Shown here: positions 49,601 to 62,500 of the stretch, one piece after another
How the letters are laid out: every line of letters begins with the position of its first letter
Position numbering within the stretch: the stretch's first letter is position 1
NCBI GenBank assembly: GCA_012064415.1
Contig: SSNU01000024.1
Span: 446,083 to 510,082 of the forward strand
Source of the DNA: Gyrodactylus bullatarudis
Taxonomy: Eukaryota; Platyhelminthes; Monogenea; Gyrodactylidea; Gyrodactylidae
Direction: 5' to 3'
Length of the DNA stretch: 64,000 nucleotides
Position numbers and translations under genes: made by a program
Notes under the pieces: model-generated
The model's input: only the letters and a program-made list of their open reading frames with translations
Told to the model about the DNA's origin: nothing
The model's database searches: none

Positions 49601-52600
49601 AGGTTTTAGTTTTCTAATTTTTATATTTTATGGTCTTCAAATTGAAAAAGAAGTGATCAGGGTTCCTCTAAAATAAAAAAAGCTTGCTTCGCTTGTTGAT
49701 TTTATATATCAAGCAAGCCTTAGAGTCAACAAAAGCTTCATGCCTAATTACCAGACTTAACATCCACATCATGAGATTCAACTCAATACTTGAGAGATAT
49801 GTATTCAAAAAGCCTCAACAGTTTCTGCATTATTGTGTTCTTATAGTTTGTATCCTATCATATTTTCATGATTCAAAAATTTTTTTGAATGATTTAAAAC
49901 TTAATTACCTTCCTAGACTCCCGGTAATTAAAATTTTGAGTATTAGATATTGTATTCAAGTTTTCAACTTTGAAACTTACAGTTTTCTTGATTCGAAAAA
50001 TAATTTTTCACTTTTGACTTAATTCTTAAAAGCTTTCAATCACTTCATTGTCAAATTTCCTCACCTTTTGAATGTTTTTCTAAAATATTTATGGTTCTTC
50101 TGATATTTTCGATGAATAAAAATCGTAGTTATAGAAAATATTCTCAAGTCAATGTAACAACTTGAGGAAATCAGGCAACTTATGTAATCCGAAATAAGAA
50201 ATAATTTTTTTCCATTAAACTGTCATTAAAGCTTTTATCAATTCGTATGATTAATTCGAAATTCGTCAGCGAAAACTTGATAAATAAAAAGTTAATTTCT
50301 TAATAAATTGATTAATTCTGACCTCTTTCCATCTTTTTTTGAAGAGGGAATACACCAAGAGTGTTAAATTTATTTCCAAAATTCCATATACGCGTTTCCA
50401 TATACGAATATCTTCTAGGATTAGAGAATCAAGCAAAGAAAAGAAAAATTCTGATTTGGATACAAGATGTTACGTTTGCACTTTAAGACCTGGTTTGAAC
50501 TATAGTCCTTATCGATGTTCTTGATTTATGAGGCTTTTGGCTTGAAAAATTGAATATTCCACATTTAGAGGTGATATTGGGCCCAGGAATTATCGGTTCA
50601 ACATCATAATCACTTGAAAAATCGGAAATTATATGATCTTCTACATCTTCTGAAATTTCAGATAAAACTGAAACACTGTAGATTTCAGCTACAAGCTTTC
50701 TTGAGAAAGCCCGCAAATTTTCGTCCTGATCCATGATTGACAAAAGAAATAATGAAGAAATCATTCGTGATAAAGAAGGCTTGTGATCCAACATGTTATA
50801 CATATTCAAAATAGAATATTCAGTGTGTTTTTACCAAAATAGGCCTGATAAGAGAACCAAAGATATTGGAGGTGAATAAACCCCCATTGATCAAAGACGT
50901 ATGTTTTTTTGGAACCTTTTCAAATTTAAAATAACGTTGAATTGCTATGGGAACTTTAGGTGTTACAAAGATATATAGACAGTCGGAGATTAGATAGAAG
51001 GCCTGTTATCATACCAAGTGAAAGTTAAAATATTTTTTAAAATTTTGTATTCACCCCACTAATCAAACGAAGGTTAAGAAAACTCAAAAATAAAAACATT
51101 AAAGTTTTTACGAAATTAGCGTCAATATACTTACAAGTAGTCACGCAAATTTTATTCATAGTTATTATAAAAAATTCAACACTTATTTCTTAATTTCCAA
51201 ACTATTTTGATTATTATTGTATTTATATATATCTTCATTATTTACTTTTCTTATCCTTTGCTTATTATTATTATTGTACATAAAAGCTATTTTTAATATG
51301 AAAATTGTAAAGCAGAACATATGAATTGTTCAATAAATTTCATTTCATTTCATTTCAAATTGCACTCCTTGGAGATAATGAAGAGGTAATTGCAATTTTA
51401 CTTGCTACAAATAAAAAAAACTGATGAGAATGGATTTGTAACACAGGTTATATAGAGGATACTGATGTTACGTTAAAAAAATATATTCCAACAATAACTC
51501 TTCATGTGACATAGAGCACTTGACGAATTCCAAACAAATAGACGCCATGGTGGTCGTATATATAGTTCAGAAGAGATAGTTGTACAAAATTCAGAACCTC
51601 ATGATTTTTTTATTATTTTTTATTTCAGGTCTAACAGCTATTTTTGTTATTCAGTTTATAATTCATGTTCTTTCATACTTTCAATATTTTCTTGTAATAA
51701 TGTAACTTTATTTAAAAACACATTTTGTGTTATTTGCCTATATTAAGTTTTTATCATTACAGAGATTAGCCAAGCGAGACGTCCACATTCTCATTTACAT
51801 AAACCGGAATAGAAGAAGATTTTTTGATAGTCTATTCCTGTCAATCTTTGCTCGAAATTGCAGTACATTATTATTATTCTGGTAAAATATTTTGGATCTA
51901 GATCTAATTTTTCCTAATAAAAGTTTTTAACGTCATTGAATCAATTTTCAAAAAAGAAGAAATACTTTTCGTTTTATATATATTTAATAAGGAATTCGCT
52001 CTGAAATTAAAGATAATTTAAACTCAAGTTATTTAGAGTTCATAAAATAGCTAAAATTTGCTTTAAAAGAAATTCATACAATAAGAAAATAAATATACAG
52101 GTAAAAGCTCTAATTCATTAACCTCATTTAAAAAATTAGAATTAGTACTTTCCTATATACCCCTCCGAATGCAGGCTGTACTTGATTCTGATTGGTCAAT
52201 TCTCTAAACTCACTCTCATTGACTATTTGATTTGCTACCTCTCCTGCTTGTTAAATTAATGTCTTGAAATTGAAAAGTTTTATGCTATTAAAAATCTCAA
52301 ATTCGATCAATTTAAAGATAAGATAATAAGTTTCGGGTTATTTACAAATGAAGAAAAAAATTAATTTTTCTTTTGATTATGCTTAGTTGAAAGTGAAAAT
52401 TATCCCAAAACATTTATTATTCAAAATGATACTCATTTTGATCAACATCATGATTATTTTCTTGTAAAAACTGAAGTTTCTTTTTTACTCAACAATAAAT
52501 GAAAAGTATTAAGGTGTACCCTTTCCCATATGCCAATAGCTGTTCCAATTCTTCTTCCCACATTTCATCAGAGACTATCCTTCGTGTTCTCTTTGCTAAC

Positions 52601-55600
52601 GCTGTTATGAGGCCTCGCTTAATTTTTCCGGGTACAAATGAATTGAAGTTTAGCATAAAATTTTTCAATTTCAAGACATTAATTTAACAAGCAGGAGAGG
52701 TAGCAAATCAAATAGTCAATGAGAGTGAGTTTAGAGAATTGACCAATCAGAATCAAGTACAGCCTGCATTCGGAGGGGTATATAGGAAAGTACTAATTCT
52801 AATTTTTTAAATGAGGTTAATGAATTAGAGCTTTTACCTGTATTCATCATTTTGAGATCTCTAAATAATCTATGAATTTGAATTCTATTTTAGAGCTTAT
52901 CAAAATATATTTTTTTATTTCTAAAATAAATGTTTCGAGTAAAAATCAAGAATCTTTAAACATCTATTAAATTTGTATTAACATCTTGAAAGTTGAAATC
53001 GTATTAATCAAATAAGAAATTGGTCAATATTGCTGTTTATTTTTTTGGTCCAATTAAGTCGATATATTGAATTATTTTTAAAAATAATTTCGGAACTTTA
53101 CTCCTATGAGACATTTCTAAGAAAGAAATTTAAGTTTTTAAGCAAAATAACAAAATTGGGTTAATTCAACATGATAATCAGAGTTAATTAAACAACAATA
53201 AATATTACTTCTATAAAATTTGAAAAAAGGCTCAAAATCTCCGGATAGAAAATCATTAAAAGCTATGAAGGTCAAATGATTTGAAACTATCAAAAAACAT
53301 ACTCATCTTTATTATTGTTTTCAGTTCTTAAAATAAGAATATTTTTTAATTCAAGACTTAAAGAAACATTTCTCAAACTATAATAAGAATCTTCATATGA
53401 ATATTCTGTCTTTAATAAATAATTTGCTACTGATTGAAACTAAATTTAGATTTTCTATGAAATAAACTAGATTTAAATATTAGAAAAATGTTCAAAGTTT
53501 TCACATAAATGAAATTTTCTACTCTTGATCTTGAGGCCTTAATACCCATTGATAAATGAATTATAACTATACAGAATCTTAATTTTAAAAAGATTGAAAA
53601 ATAATTATAATTAAAGAACAATATTTCTATTTAGAACAAAATATATCCCAAGGATAAATATATTTATAAATACGTACTCATTTTGAGTTGTAGTACTATT
53701 AGAAATCTCTTTGAATGTCCTCTCAGCAATAAAATATATTTAAGAAAGTCGTTTAGTTACATTAAATTCAATAATAATAATTCTTATATGAAATGAAATC
53801 AGTTTTAATGGAAACATACGAAAGCTTCTTGTTACGCCTAAAGGTAGAAAGAATGGATTAATTCATCTTCTATATTTCTCTTCCTACTTATATTCTTGGA
53901 TAAATATTCTAGTCAAGTTTAAGAATTTATGATTTTTATAAGAGTAATAGTAAAATTTATAAAGTTTTAATAATTTTTGTAATTTTACACTATCATTTTA
54001 TACATCTTCAAGAAGTATTTTTACTCATACTGATGAATCATTTACATTTCTAGTATAGTACATTTTCTCAAATGAATTTCTTGTTTTCGGTTTGTATAAT
54101 ATTTGTTTTAATGAAATATATATATAATGAATAGAAATCTTTCACACATATAAAGCTAGAATATGCAAGATTCAATTTTTTTGCCGATTTGAGAACCCTT
54201 GAATAATTTTCTACATTTCCAGGTTGGAAGCTCAAGCTCATCCAGAGGACGTCGTAAAAAAACCAACGGTCGCAATAAAGATCAAATCCCAAAGCTGAAA
54301 AAGAAAGGAGTTATTTATTACTTCAAATAGTAATGTGGATCTTCATATGTTGTACAAACGAATCGATCACTTGGAGAGAGAGTAAGAGAACAACTCAAGA
54401 GACCAAAACATAACAGTGCAGTTCAACACCATCTAGAAGCAACAGATCACTCCGCGGATGCGTTGAACTTCAAAATCTTATACCAGTTCAATCCAATAAT
54501 CTTCTCCCTCCAATCCAGTGTACAGCCCCAGCAACTATTACAGAATTGGCAAAATGTGAAAACAACAAACAACAAAGTGAAGTCAACAACAGTTGATAAT
54601 CAAATTACCAGTCAACCTGTAATTAGTGATATGAGAGAAAGGAAAAACAAAAAGAAAACGAAAAAGGTAGAGTGGGCAGTTACAAATCGACAACTCCCAA
54701 AAGGCAAAAATAAATAGCTGATCAAGAGATGAATTTCACAACCAGTTCCCCACCTGGGAAGTAGTTGTGAAGTCAAAATGAACCAATGGAGGTCCTAAAT
54801 AGTATTTATATGTTAACCGGGGTAGAATCTGAAGAGATTCGGGGAAATATAACGTGAGCTAAAAAAAACACCAAAACTCATTATATTCAGATTTTCTTTG
54901 ACGTTCACTATTTCTTTCATAATTTGTAAATTATTATCTCCAATGAATTCTTAACTTTTATCATTTTTAAAGTATTGCCACTGATGATGCTTTATGAAAT
55001 GTACATATGGCTTTAATATAATCTTCTTTCTAATTTTCCAAATATGATTTTAAGTGGATTCTCGGACGTATTTGAAAATTCACGTGAATACCTCAATCAC
55101 AATAAGCTTGTTGATCTCTAACCTTCCATATGAGTTTAGAATCTAACAATAATTTCTTGTTATTTGTAATATTCAAGAATTATTATAAATTAAATAATCA
55201 TGAAATCAAATAGTGTTATTACTATTAAATCGTTATTACCTTGTTCTACTCCTGAAAGAAATATTTCGAAAATTAGTTATTCTGTACACGAAATTTTTTT
55301 CATCTTTCAAACTCACGGTTTTCTTGAACCGAGAATTAAATTTCATATTATATAAATTTTCATCAGATTGTTAAAATTATTCATCAATTTCCCTTACCTG
55401 CCTTTAATTCTTCTGAAAATAAAACAAAACTCAAGCCACAAGAATGTGTCATTATTATTTTTCTACTTCAAAGCTTCATGAAAAATAGTAACGAAGCCAG
55501 TTTTTAGGAAATATATTTTAGTATTTCAAATACTATTTCTCAAAAGAAGTACATTGAAAGATTTCGATAAAATTTTTAATTCACCCGTGTTCGTCACTGG

Positions 55601-56058
55601 AAAAATAAATTTTTCAAAGAACTTTTTGAGAAATCTTGCAAGAAAACTTACTCCATGCTATTTGATATTTAGAAACAGCAAAGTATTCAGATAATTTTAT
55701 TCTTGAATGACTATTCTTTATTCCGTATATAGAATATTCGTATTTTGTTCATATACGGATAAGATGTACTTTTTTCAATGAGGCTTGATGTTTGGATAAA
55801 ATAAAAATTCTATTCAACAAAACTATATTTTAGTGTACTTGCAAAATATTCGAATCCTTGAGTTTAATGAACTTTATTACTTTCGCTAAAGTCTACACTG
55901 AAAAATATTGTTATAGTGATTATAAAAATATTTCTGCAATAAAGATTTTAAGTTTCAAGATTTAATTTTTCTGCAATTTTTTTCATTAACAATGAATCTA
56001 AATTTCCTCAGCTATAGTCAATCCTTGGTGTCATTTTTTCTCTCACATGAATATAAAC
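46675..56058 (-). CDS. Sparse micro-exons of a basic protein (possible downstream part of gene D or a separate gene)
   Basis: Candidate exons (length): 46675(21), 46748(15), 46989(9), 47327(12), 47397(9), 47517(12), 47665(15), 49058(12), 49909(9), 49981(6), 50065(15), 53820(18), 55240(12), 55317(6), 55398(15), 55585(12), 55652(6), 56047(12). Joined in phase 2 they remain open and give DDEHGRIKGRKPSRT from the right-hand group and KTFKR, then LGRDHHEETSHW, then SSGVDPD from the left-hand group. The trios 49909/49981/50065 and 55240/55317/55398 have matching order, lengths 6 and 15, and similar flanks, suggesting duplication. Exons are far apart and some donors are weak (GTAAT, GTTAG), so false positives are likely and the connection to gene D is only inferred. 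No function can be assigned. Confidence 0.35.
48060..49050. other. Stretch without assigned gene
   Basis: A 70-codon minus-strand frame (48481-48269; VAVRTDPCGIDIQ near its end) is less AT-rich than its surroundings and could be an old coding fragment, but no family is recognised and no splice context supports it. The rest is low-complexity A/T. Confidence 0.25.
50331..51360. repeat. Repeat-related region with an unassigned acidic open frame
   Basis: A minus-strand frame at 50809-50483 (VLSEISEDVEDHIISDFSSD) has an acidic stretch like the N-termini of some transposases, but is not assigned. Positions 51120-51350 match the dispersed repeat (39540-39640 reversed and 1240-1390) and end in AATAAATTTCATTTCATTTC, a 3'-end-like structure. 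Confidence 0.35.
52098..52840. mobile_element. TA-flanked foldback element carrying a Penelope-type RT fragment
   Basis: The ends CAGGTAAAAGCTCTAATTCA and its inverse are flanked by TA (52096-52097, 52841-52842). The arms are about 190 bp, with CCAAT (GACCAATCAGAATCAAG) and GGGGTATATAGGAAAG. The minus-strand frame 52674-52489 has LNFNSFVPGKIKRGLITAL followed by AKRTRRIVSDE, the pattern following the RT core in Penelope-like and related retroelements. Sequence capture or nested insertion is inferred. Confidence 0.7.
52843..54200. other. AT-rich stretch with at most one candidate micro-exon
   Basis: Only 53820-53837 (18 nt, donor GTATG, encoding RNKKL) has acceptable borders. No other gene, RNA or repeat recognised. 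Confidence 0.25.
54214..55090 (+). mobile_element. Second, diverged Penelope-like 3' fragment (plus strand)
   Basis: The plus strand reads NSAVQHHLEATDHSADALNF then KILYQF, aligning with the GIY-YIG region TAVTRHLKQENHAASISNF of the element at 41 kb, then continues open to 54717 with a Lys-rich end (ERKNKKKTKKVEWAVTNR). A 3' UTR follows: a hairpin-forming tract at 54819-54845 and, at 54930-55085, sequence similar to the 3' UTR of the 41-kb element (TTTAAGTGGATTCTCGGACG). Upstream reverse transcriptase is missing. Confidence 0.65.
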
Positions 56059-56409
56059 CTACCTCTAATGTTAGGACAGATCTCTCCTTAGGTTTAATTA
56101 TTGGACGCATCTTAAGTTGGTTGTTATGAAGTTTGGAATCTTACTGACTTTTACCAGTTTTTATGAAAAATATCACCATTTTTCAAATTTAAATTTGGCG
56201 CCAAAATCCCATGTTTTTGAACTTTTAACTGAAAATTTTTTATTTATTTGAATGTGGGAGGCTGATCGAAAGAATTTTCTCAGGCTTAAGATTATATAAT
56301 AAAACTGAATAGTACAGTTGAATTACCGAAAGTTACCTCATTTTCGAAAGACTTTGAGTTGTCGAAATTTCATTGATTTTTAAGTAAAAATAATGATCAA
56401 AAAATTTAA

Positions 56410-56993
56410 AGTAAAAAGATGCCAGGCTTTTTTCTCACAAATAAGGCCTTTATTTCGGGCATACTCATCAGTGTGATACATGCCAAATATATAGGTTTTT
56501 GGAATATAATTATTGGTTGAAATTATTCTTAAAATTCGATTGGGTCATACCTGTTGCCAGGTCTTTTGGATGTGTTATTGTTAAGGCGCTAATTATAATT
56601 ATATTATAGTAATACAGAATAGAATTATAACGAAAAATTGTAAATGGTGTTAATTAAGGGGTCATAATGAAAATTATTGTATTGCTGGGAAGAACTCTGT
56701 GATCCGTTTGCTCGTCTCGACCTCTTCTCTTCTTTTCTTTTTGGGTGGTGGCTGGAACAATTTTTTCTGCTCTTTTGGTTTTGGGAGGTTCAGGGGCTTA
56801 ACATGATTTTTCTGTATGCATAGATTTAGCTTTTGTTGATTGATGACAGGTATGACCCAATCGAATTTTAAGAACAATTTCAACCAATTATTATATTCTA
56901 AAAACCTATATATTTGGCATGTATCACACTGATGAGTATGCCCGAAATAAAGGCCTTAATTTTGAGAAAAACCCTGGCATCTTTTTATTCTAA
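56410..56993. mobile_element. Foldback element with about 150-bp arms
   Basis: Left AAAAAGATGCCAGGCTTTTT and right AACCCTGGCATCTTTTTATT are inverted, and homology continues through TTTCGGGCATACTCATCAGT and TGTATCACACTGATGAG. The inner minus-strand frame (56883-56674) is Lys/Arg/Pro-rich (QPPPKKKRREEVE) and ends SKRITEFFPAIQ. Not recognised. Confidence 0.7.
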
Positions 56994-59153
56994 ATCTCAT
57001 GAAACCGGTGACCCAGCTCAAAGCCAATGTTAAAAAACATCTATCTGACAATCAAAAAATTGAAATTCGGCTCACAAACGATAATGAGGTGAATGATTAT
57101 TTATCATGAATTAATTTTCTTGTCTAATCTTGACCCTTAAAAAACTCTTTTGATCAGCCTACCTCAAATAAATAAAAATTTTCAGTTCAAAGTTGAAAAA
57201 ATGGGAAATATGCCCAAATTTTTCATTGAAAAACTTTTTTTCAGAATTTTTTTACAACTGGTAAAAGTGGACAACATAAGCAGGTTTCCAAAAAATCTTT
57301 AAAATATTCGAATTCTTATTGAAAATATCGAGATTTCTGTAAAAATCATAGATTCCTAACTTCATATCAAATAGCTTTAAATTCAAGATCCTATTTCTTC
57401 CATAATTACATTGGTGGTATTGTGGTCACGAACTTCTATTGAGGTATAAAAATTTCTGTGTAAATTTGCGAAATTTGCAAAAACAGGCATTGAATTTTAA
57501 AATAAGGAAACAGGTTAATCGATATAAAAATGATACCATTCATAACAGCGAAAAATTCCCCACAAGATAATTATTTCCATTTGATTTTAAATCGCGGGTA
57601 AAGTTGAAAAATAGTGAAATTTTCTTAGTAAACAATTTTTGGTATAATAGATCAATTAAAATACGTTCCCATATCAAATATTCAGGTTTTCGAAGCAAAT
57701 CTTATACTAAATTTATCGCTCTTTCCCCTAATCTATCGTATGAGTTTGTGTCATTCTCGGTCTCGAAGTTATAGTGCTTAATTCTAAAGTGATTTTTCAC
57801 TGAATTTTAATCTGCTTAAATCTGATTGATTCACTAAAGATAAAGAAACTAGCTGATTTAATTGAATTTCAATGAATGAAAAACGCTCATCTTTATATAT
57901 TGTAAAATTCAATATTAAAATGTGGATAAAAAATTAATGAACGAAGCTGAACTCGTTCTTTATCTGAGTTTTTCATTCAATTATCTAATAAAGGTTCGTA
58001 ATTTTTTTTTATTTTACCACCAGGGTTATCAAATTAACAAATTTGAAAAAATCCAAATAATGACATAATTTATTTAATTAATGTTTCTGGAAAATTTAAT
58101 AAATGTGATGAATTATCTTTTTACTTCATCAATTCCTGCCTGGAGAGAAGTTAACTGCACAATGAATCACATACGCCTTCTCCTCCTTCTTATGCGTCTA
58201 CTATATCTACTAGAAATATAACAGTTAGTTATGATGATATAATTTCAGTATAAGTTTGAAATATATTCGAATAATCACCAATAAATAATATCCATTAGAT
58301 ATACTTTTCTAATTCACAAGCCAAATACGAGAACAATTGCAAAAGATAAATTGATTCGAAATATTATTATAAACCTAATGAGTTATTAGTAGGGCCTCAA
58401 GATTTCTTAAAAAGCATATTTTATCTGGCAAAAGCCAGTGTTCTAAAACCGTCGAAAATGCGTTTTATTTTTGATTTGGACCTCAGGACCCAAAGTTATT
58501 AAGTCATATTACGTATTATTTTTTTTATTCGGTCATAAAATAATACCTTATTTTTATCAACATCGATTTAAATTGATAAGAAATTGGGATAAGTTGATAT
58601 AACAAAGAAAGCATTTATCTTGATTTTGATTGGCTATTAAAGTTCTTGCGTATATCATTTTATACTAACACTACTACTACCTTGGTTTGTCGATAGCAGC
58701 AATTAGTTATATCTCCCTATTACTCTAAGAACACGAATATGTTCTCGACCAATCAAATTTGAGCATGCAACATCAATCAACCATGAATCATTCTATAATT
58801 TTAACACGCCGAGTGCACGTAAGCTTGCCTCTAAAAAAGTATAATATATGTTCTTATTCTATCATGCCGAGATTCGGGAATTCGAAGAAAAACTTTAAGC
58901 ACGCTAAATTTGAATTTAAGTTTATGCTTTATTTTAAATAAATATACTACTACTTAGTACTTAAATCGAATCAAATTTATTAAGGCATAAAAAATGCCCT
59001 AAAACGCTTGAAATACTTTATAATTTTTAAGCGCTTAATCTGATTTTTTAGTGTATTATTTTTGAGGCTCTAGTTATTAGTAATCAGTTATTACTAATAA
59101 CAGAATCAGAAAATATAACAAAATCGTCAGGAATTGAAAACTTGGATGATTAC
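56994..59153. other. Region between gene D's recognised 3' exons and the basic micro-exon group
   Basis: Almost free of consensus exon borders. One candidate, 58175-58206 (32 nt, donor GTATGT, acceptor TTTCTAG), would add an Arg-rich run to the gene D C-terminus but changes phase. The gene D 3' end may lie here. CCAAT-like GATTGGCT at 58629 followed by A/T-rich sequence is a possible promoter. Confidence 0.3.
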
Positions 59154-59576
59154 CTCGAAGCTCCACTAGATTTATTTTGATATCTTCTGAAATATGGAGA
59201 ATATTAGTACTAATCAGCAAGTAAGATGTTAAGAACTCACCTTCTTCTACTATAAAAATGTGTATGAATGTCTAAAACATTAAATAAAAGAAATAATTAG
59301 TTACATATTTTTGCGGAAAAATTATTTCCTCAATTTTTCAAAGTTAATTCTTTGATGAAAGAAAAATTTTTAATAAACTTATGTATAATTTTCAGTTAAA
59401 ATTCTAGTTACTCGCCTCGAAGTTCCACTAGATGTTCGACCATATCTGAAATAAGAAGGTATTAGTACAAAATATATAGTAATATGTTTGTAATTTTTCT
59501 ACTTGAATTTTTATTTTTCGAATTTGTTAAACTTCTAGTTACTCACTTCGAAACTCTACTAGATGCTCGGCCATTT
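59154..59576 (-). repeat. Tandemly duplicated exons encoding a basic Ser/Arg motif
   Basis: Three exons, 59547-59576 (30 nt), 59416-59445 (30 nt, GC donor) and 59154-59186 (33 nt), encode NGRASSRVS, YGRTSSGTS and RYQNKSSGAS. The flanking intron borders (GTTACTC or GATTAC on the left, CTGAAATAAGAA on the right) are similar as well, so exon plus intron was duplicated. A 9-nt exon at 59241 lies between the second and third copies. A candidate Arg-rich exon at 58175-58206 would extend the basic tail. Confidence 0.7.
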
Positions 59577-62500
59577 CTGAAATAAGAAAGTATCAGTACA
59601 AAATAGACAGTAATATGTTTGTAATTCTTCTAAATGTTTACTTTTTGAATATCAATACATTATCAGAGATAGTATAGAAATCTTTCCCATCTTTACTTAC
59701 TTGCCTCCACCAGTACTTTGAATTATCAAATATTTAAATAGTTTTATCAACTTGATAAAATTTGTTATTAATATTCCATAAATTGGATTTATTTAAAATA
59801 TAATTTTTAAACATTTCCTGTATAATTTTGTTAAGCTCACACTTTTCCTCTTAAAATAGATTGATTTTATATCAATAAACATGTTTGCAAGTTGACTGAC
59901 AACGCTGATTTTAGAAGACTTACCCATTTCTATGAGCTCTGAAAAAATATTAAATGTCGAGTCCAATAATTATTTTAGCAGGATATCTCCTATTCAAGTT
60001 TAATACTCACTTGAGCCATCTGCTCCTAAAAAAATTCAATGAACAAGATATTGGATTTAATTTTTCTCTCATTGCTTACACCATTTTCTTGCCCTCTGCC
60101 CTGTAAGAGGTATGAATAGTTAAAAATAAACTTTGAATACAAAAATTACTTACGGATATTTTTGGCGCATAGCGAGTGCACTCCAAAATAACAAACAAAA
60201 ATTGTATTTCTTACGATGCTAGTTGACTTGGTAAAGATAAAATCTTGTTCTTATTTGATCTCACATATGATCAGGTGAAGTGACAGGATATCTGAATTTT
60301 ATTTTCAATAATCTATTGACAAACTGCTGGAGTTTCGCCCTATTTAGAAATAGTCAAAGAAATAATTATTTCACCTACAAGTATTTTGGAGGACTATGAT
60401 CAGATATCAAATCAGATCGCCAATTGTTAGTTACTCACATATCATTTTTATTAAGAGAACTTTGAAATAACTACCAGGAGGTACCCCTTCTTACAAGTTT
60501 TCACTTTTAAAAAATCAAAATCTTGAGTATTTTTTAGCCACTTACATTTTACCACTAAGAGTATGAGCGAGATAAAAAGTTATTAATGTAATCTTACCCT
60601 TTTCTTTATAAATTCAATAAATAAATTTTTCAAAGTTTAATTTTAATAATTCTATTGATTAAAAAAATTATCGATAAATTACCCATTCGATCTAAATGGA
60701 TTAATAAAAGCCATTTGGTTGATTATAAAATTTCAGCTCACACTGGACTTTTGCTAAATTCATCATATTTATAAACATTCACATTAATCAATACACCTAC
60801 ATTTGTAAACTATAAACGATTTTTCAACGGTTGATTATCGAATTGAAGAGAAAATTGAGCAAGCTATTTCGCTTATAAAACTTGTCTTACTTGTAAACGT
60901 CCAGTCTAATTTTTCCAGATAAAATATAATGATCTAGGAAATTACGAACATTGGTTTACTTTAAATAATAATTTCAGATAATTTTTCTACTTACTCTGTA
61001 GGTCCTCCGAAACCTCCAGCTCCTCCTCCGCCATGACCTGCATTAAAGTTGTATCCACTCTCTTGGTTACTTGCACTCGCCCTGAAAATTTTTATTTAGT
61101 CTCATGTTTTTCTAACTATTCATAATTTCATACTCTCCGTGTTTGCTAAAATCAAAATCATTTCCCCCCTTTCTCGAAGGCCCAAACTTACTAGAACCAA
61201 CTGAATGGATATTAACTAGTTTTCTTCCCAAATCTCACCCGTTAGTAGTTCTACAGGTTTTGTTGATATTCAAGAAAGATATTCAGCGTACTTTAAGTCG
61301 CTAATAGAAATATTAGATTTTCTTATGTTCATACTTACCCCGGAGGATAGCCACTTTATGGAAAATACATTTAACAGAAATTTTTATTAACAAACCCTGG
61401 AATATATTCGCCGCTATTTATTATTATACGTCTATTATGATTATCAAACTATACCGATGATATTTATTCCTATTTATAATGATAGAGGAAATAAAATTAA
61501 TTAAAAATACTGATATAGAAATCCCCTTAATGTCAAATAAAAGAATACCACCATTCTAGTCAACTAACGGATATGTTTTTCTATATTTCACAATATGATT
61601 TTCAAGTTTACTACACAAACCCAGTTGGTAACCTTCACCTCAGTGAGAACATAAAACATAACACACGATGGAATTCCTCTAGATGAAAGCAGGAATTATT
61701 CTTTTATAATATTATCGACACTTACACATATATTATACCTCTATACATGTGTTAAGAATCATTAAAATCTTCTGGTTACTTTTGCTCATAGCACCTATAA
61801 TTATAATTAGATATTTGCAGATTTGACTAACTTTGCTCTAAAGTTTTCCGATTATTATGGTTACTTTTGACTTACACAGTCTCACTTTAAATGTATCAAC
61901 AGTTTTAATTCTAACAAAGTTATTCAAATTTACAGTTAAATTATTAAAATAACATGATTCTCACTATCCAAGTCTGAATAACAATGTTAATATTATAACA
62001 CTTCTCATAGAATCTGTTGAACATACTTTAGTGAATGCCATTCATTACTAGGAACAATAATATTGACATGCTTCAACGAACGCAACAAAGAAGCCACTAA
62101 AAGTTTGAACTAAACTAAAAGAAAAGCTTACTATTCAACACTTTAAAATAATTAAGGGTTAGAATTATCTACATGCTCAACTAGAAGTTATTATCACTAA
62201 ACACATTCATCCTAAATTACCTATCTTTTTCTGCTCTGAAAAAATTATCATGATTTTATTAACTTTTTTCGGACAAAAACTTTGACAATTTACTCCGGAC
62301 ATGTACCACTTAAATATTAATTTTTAATTCAAAATTCTTTCTTACATTGTTACCATGTCGCTGTTCATTTGATCAAAAAGAGTATACATTGAACTACATA
62401 CCCTTTTTTATAACACCTTTTGTACTTCAAATATTTGTAATGATTATACTAACAATTTGCTTTATAAAATCAAGGATTATTCTCATGAATTCGGTAGAGT

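Noticed and set aside
49684..50022. 112-codon plus-strand open frame
   Set aside because: Hydrophobic, AT-driven composition, antisense to candidate micro-exons, no family features.
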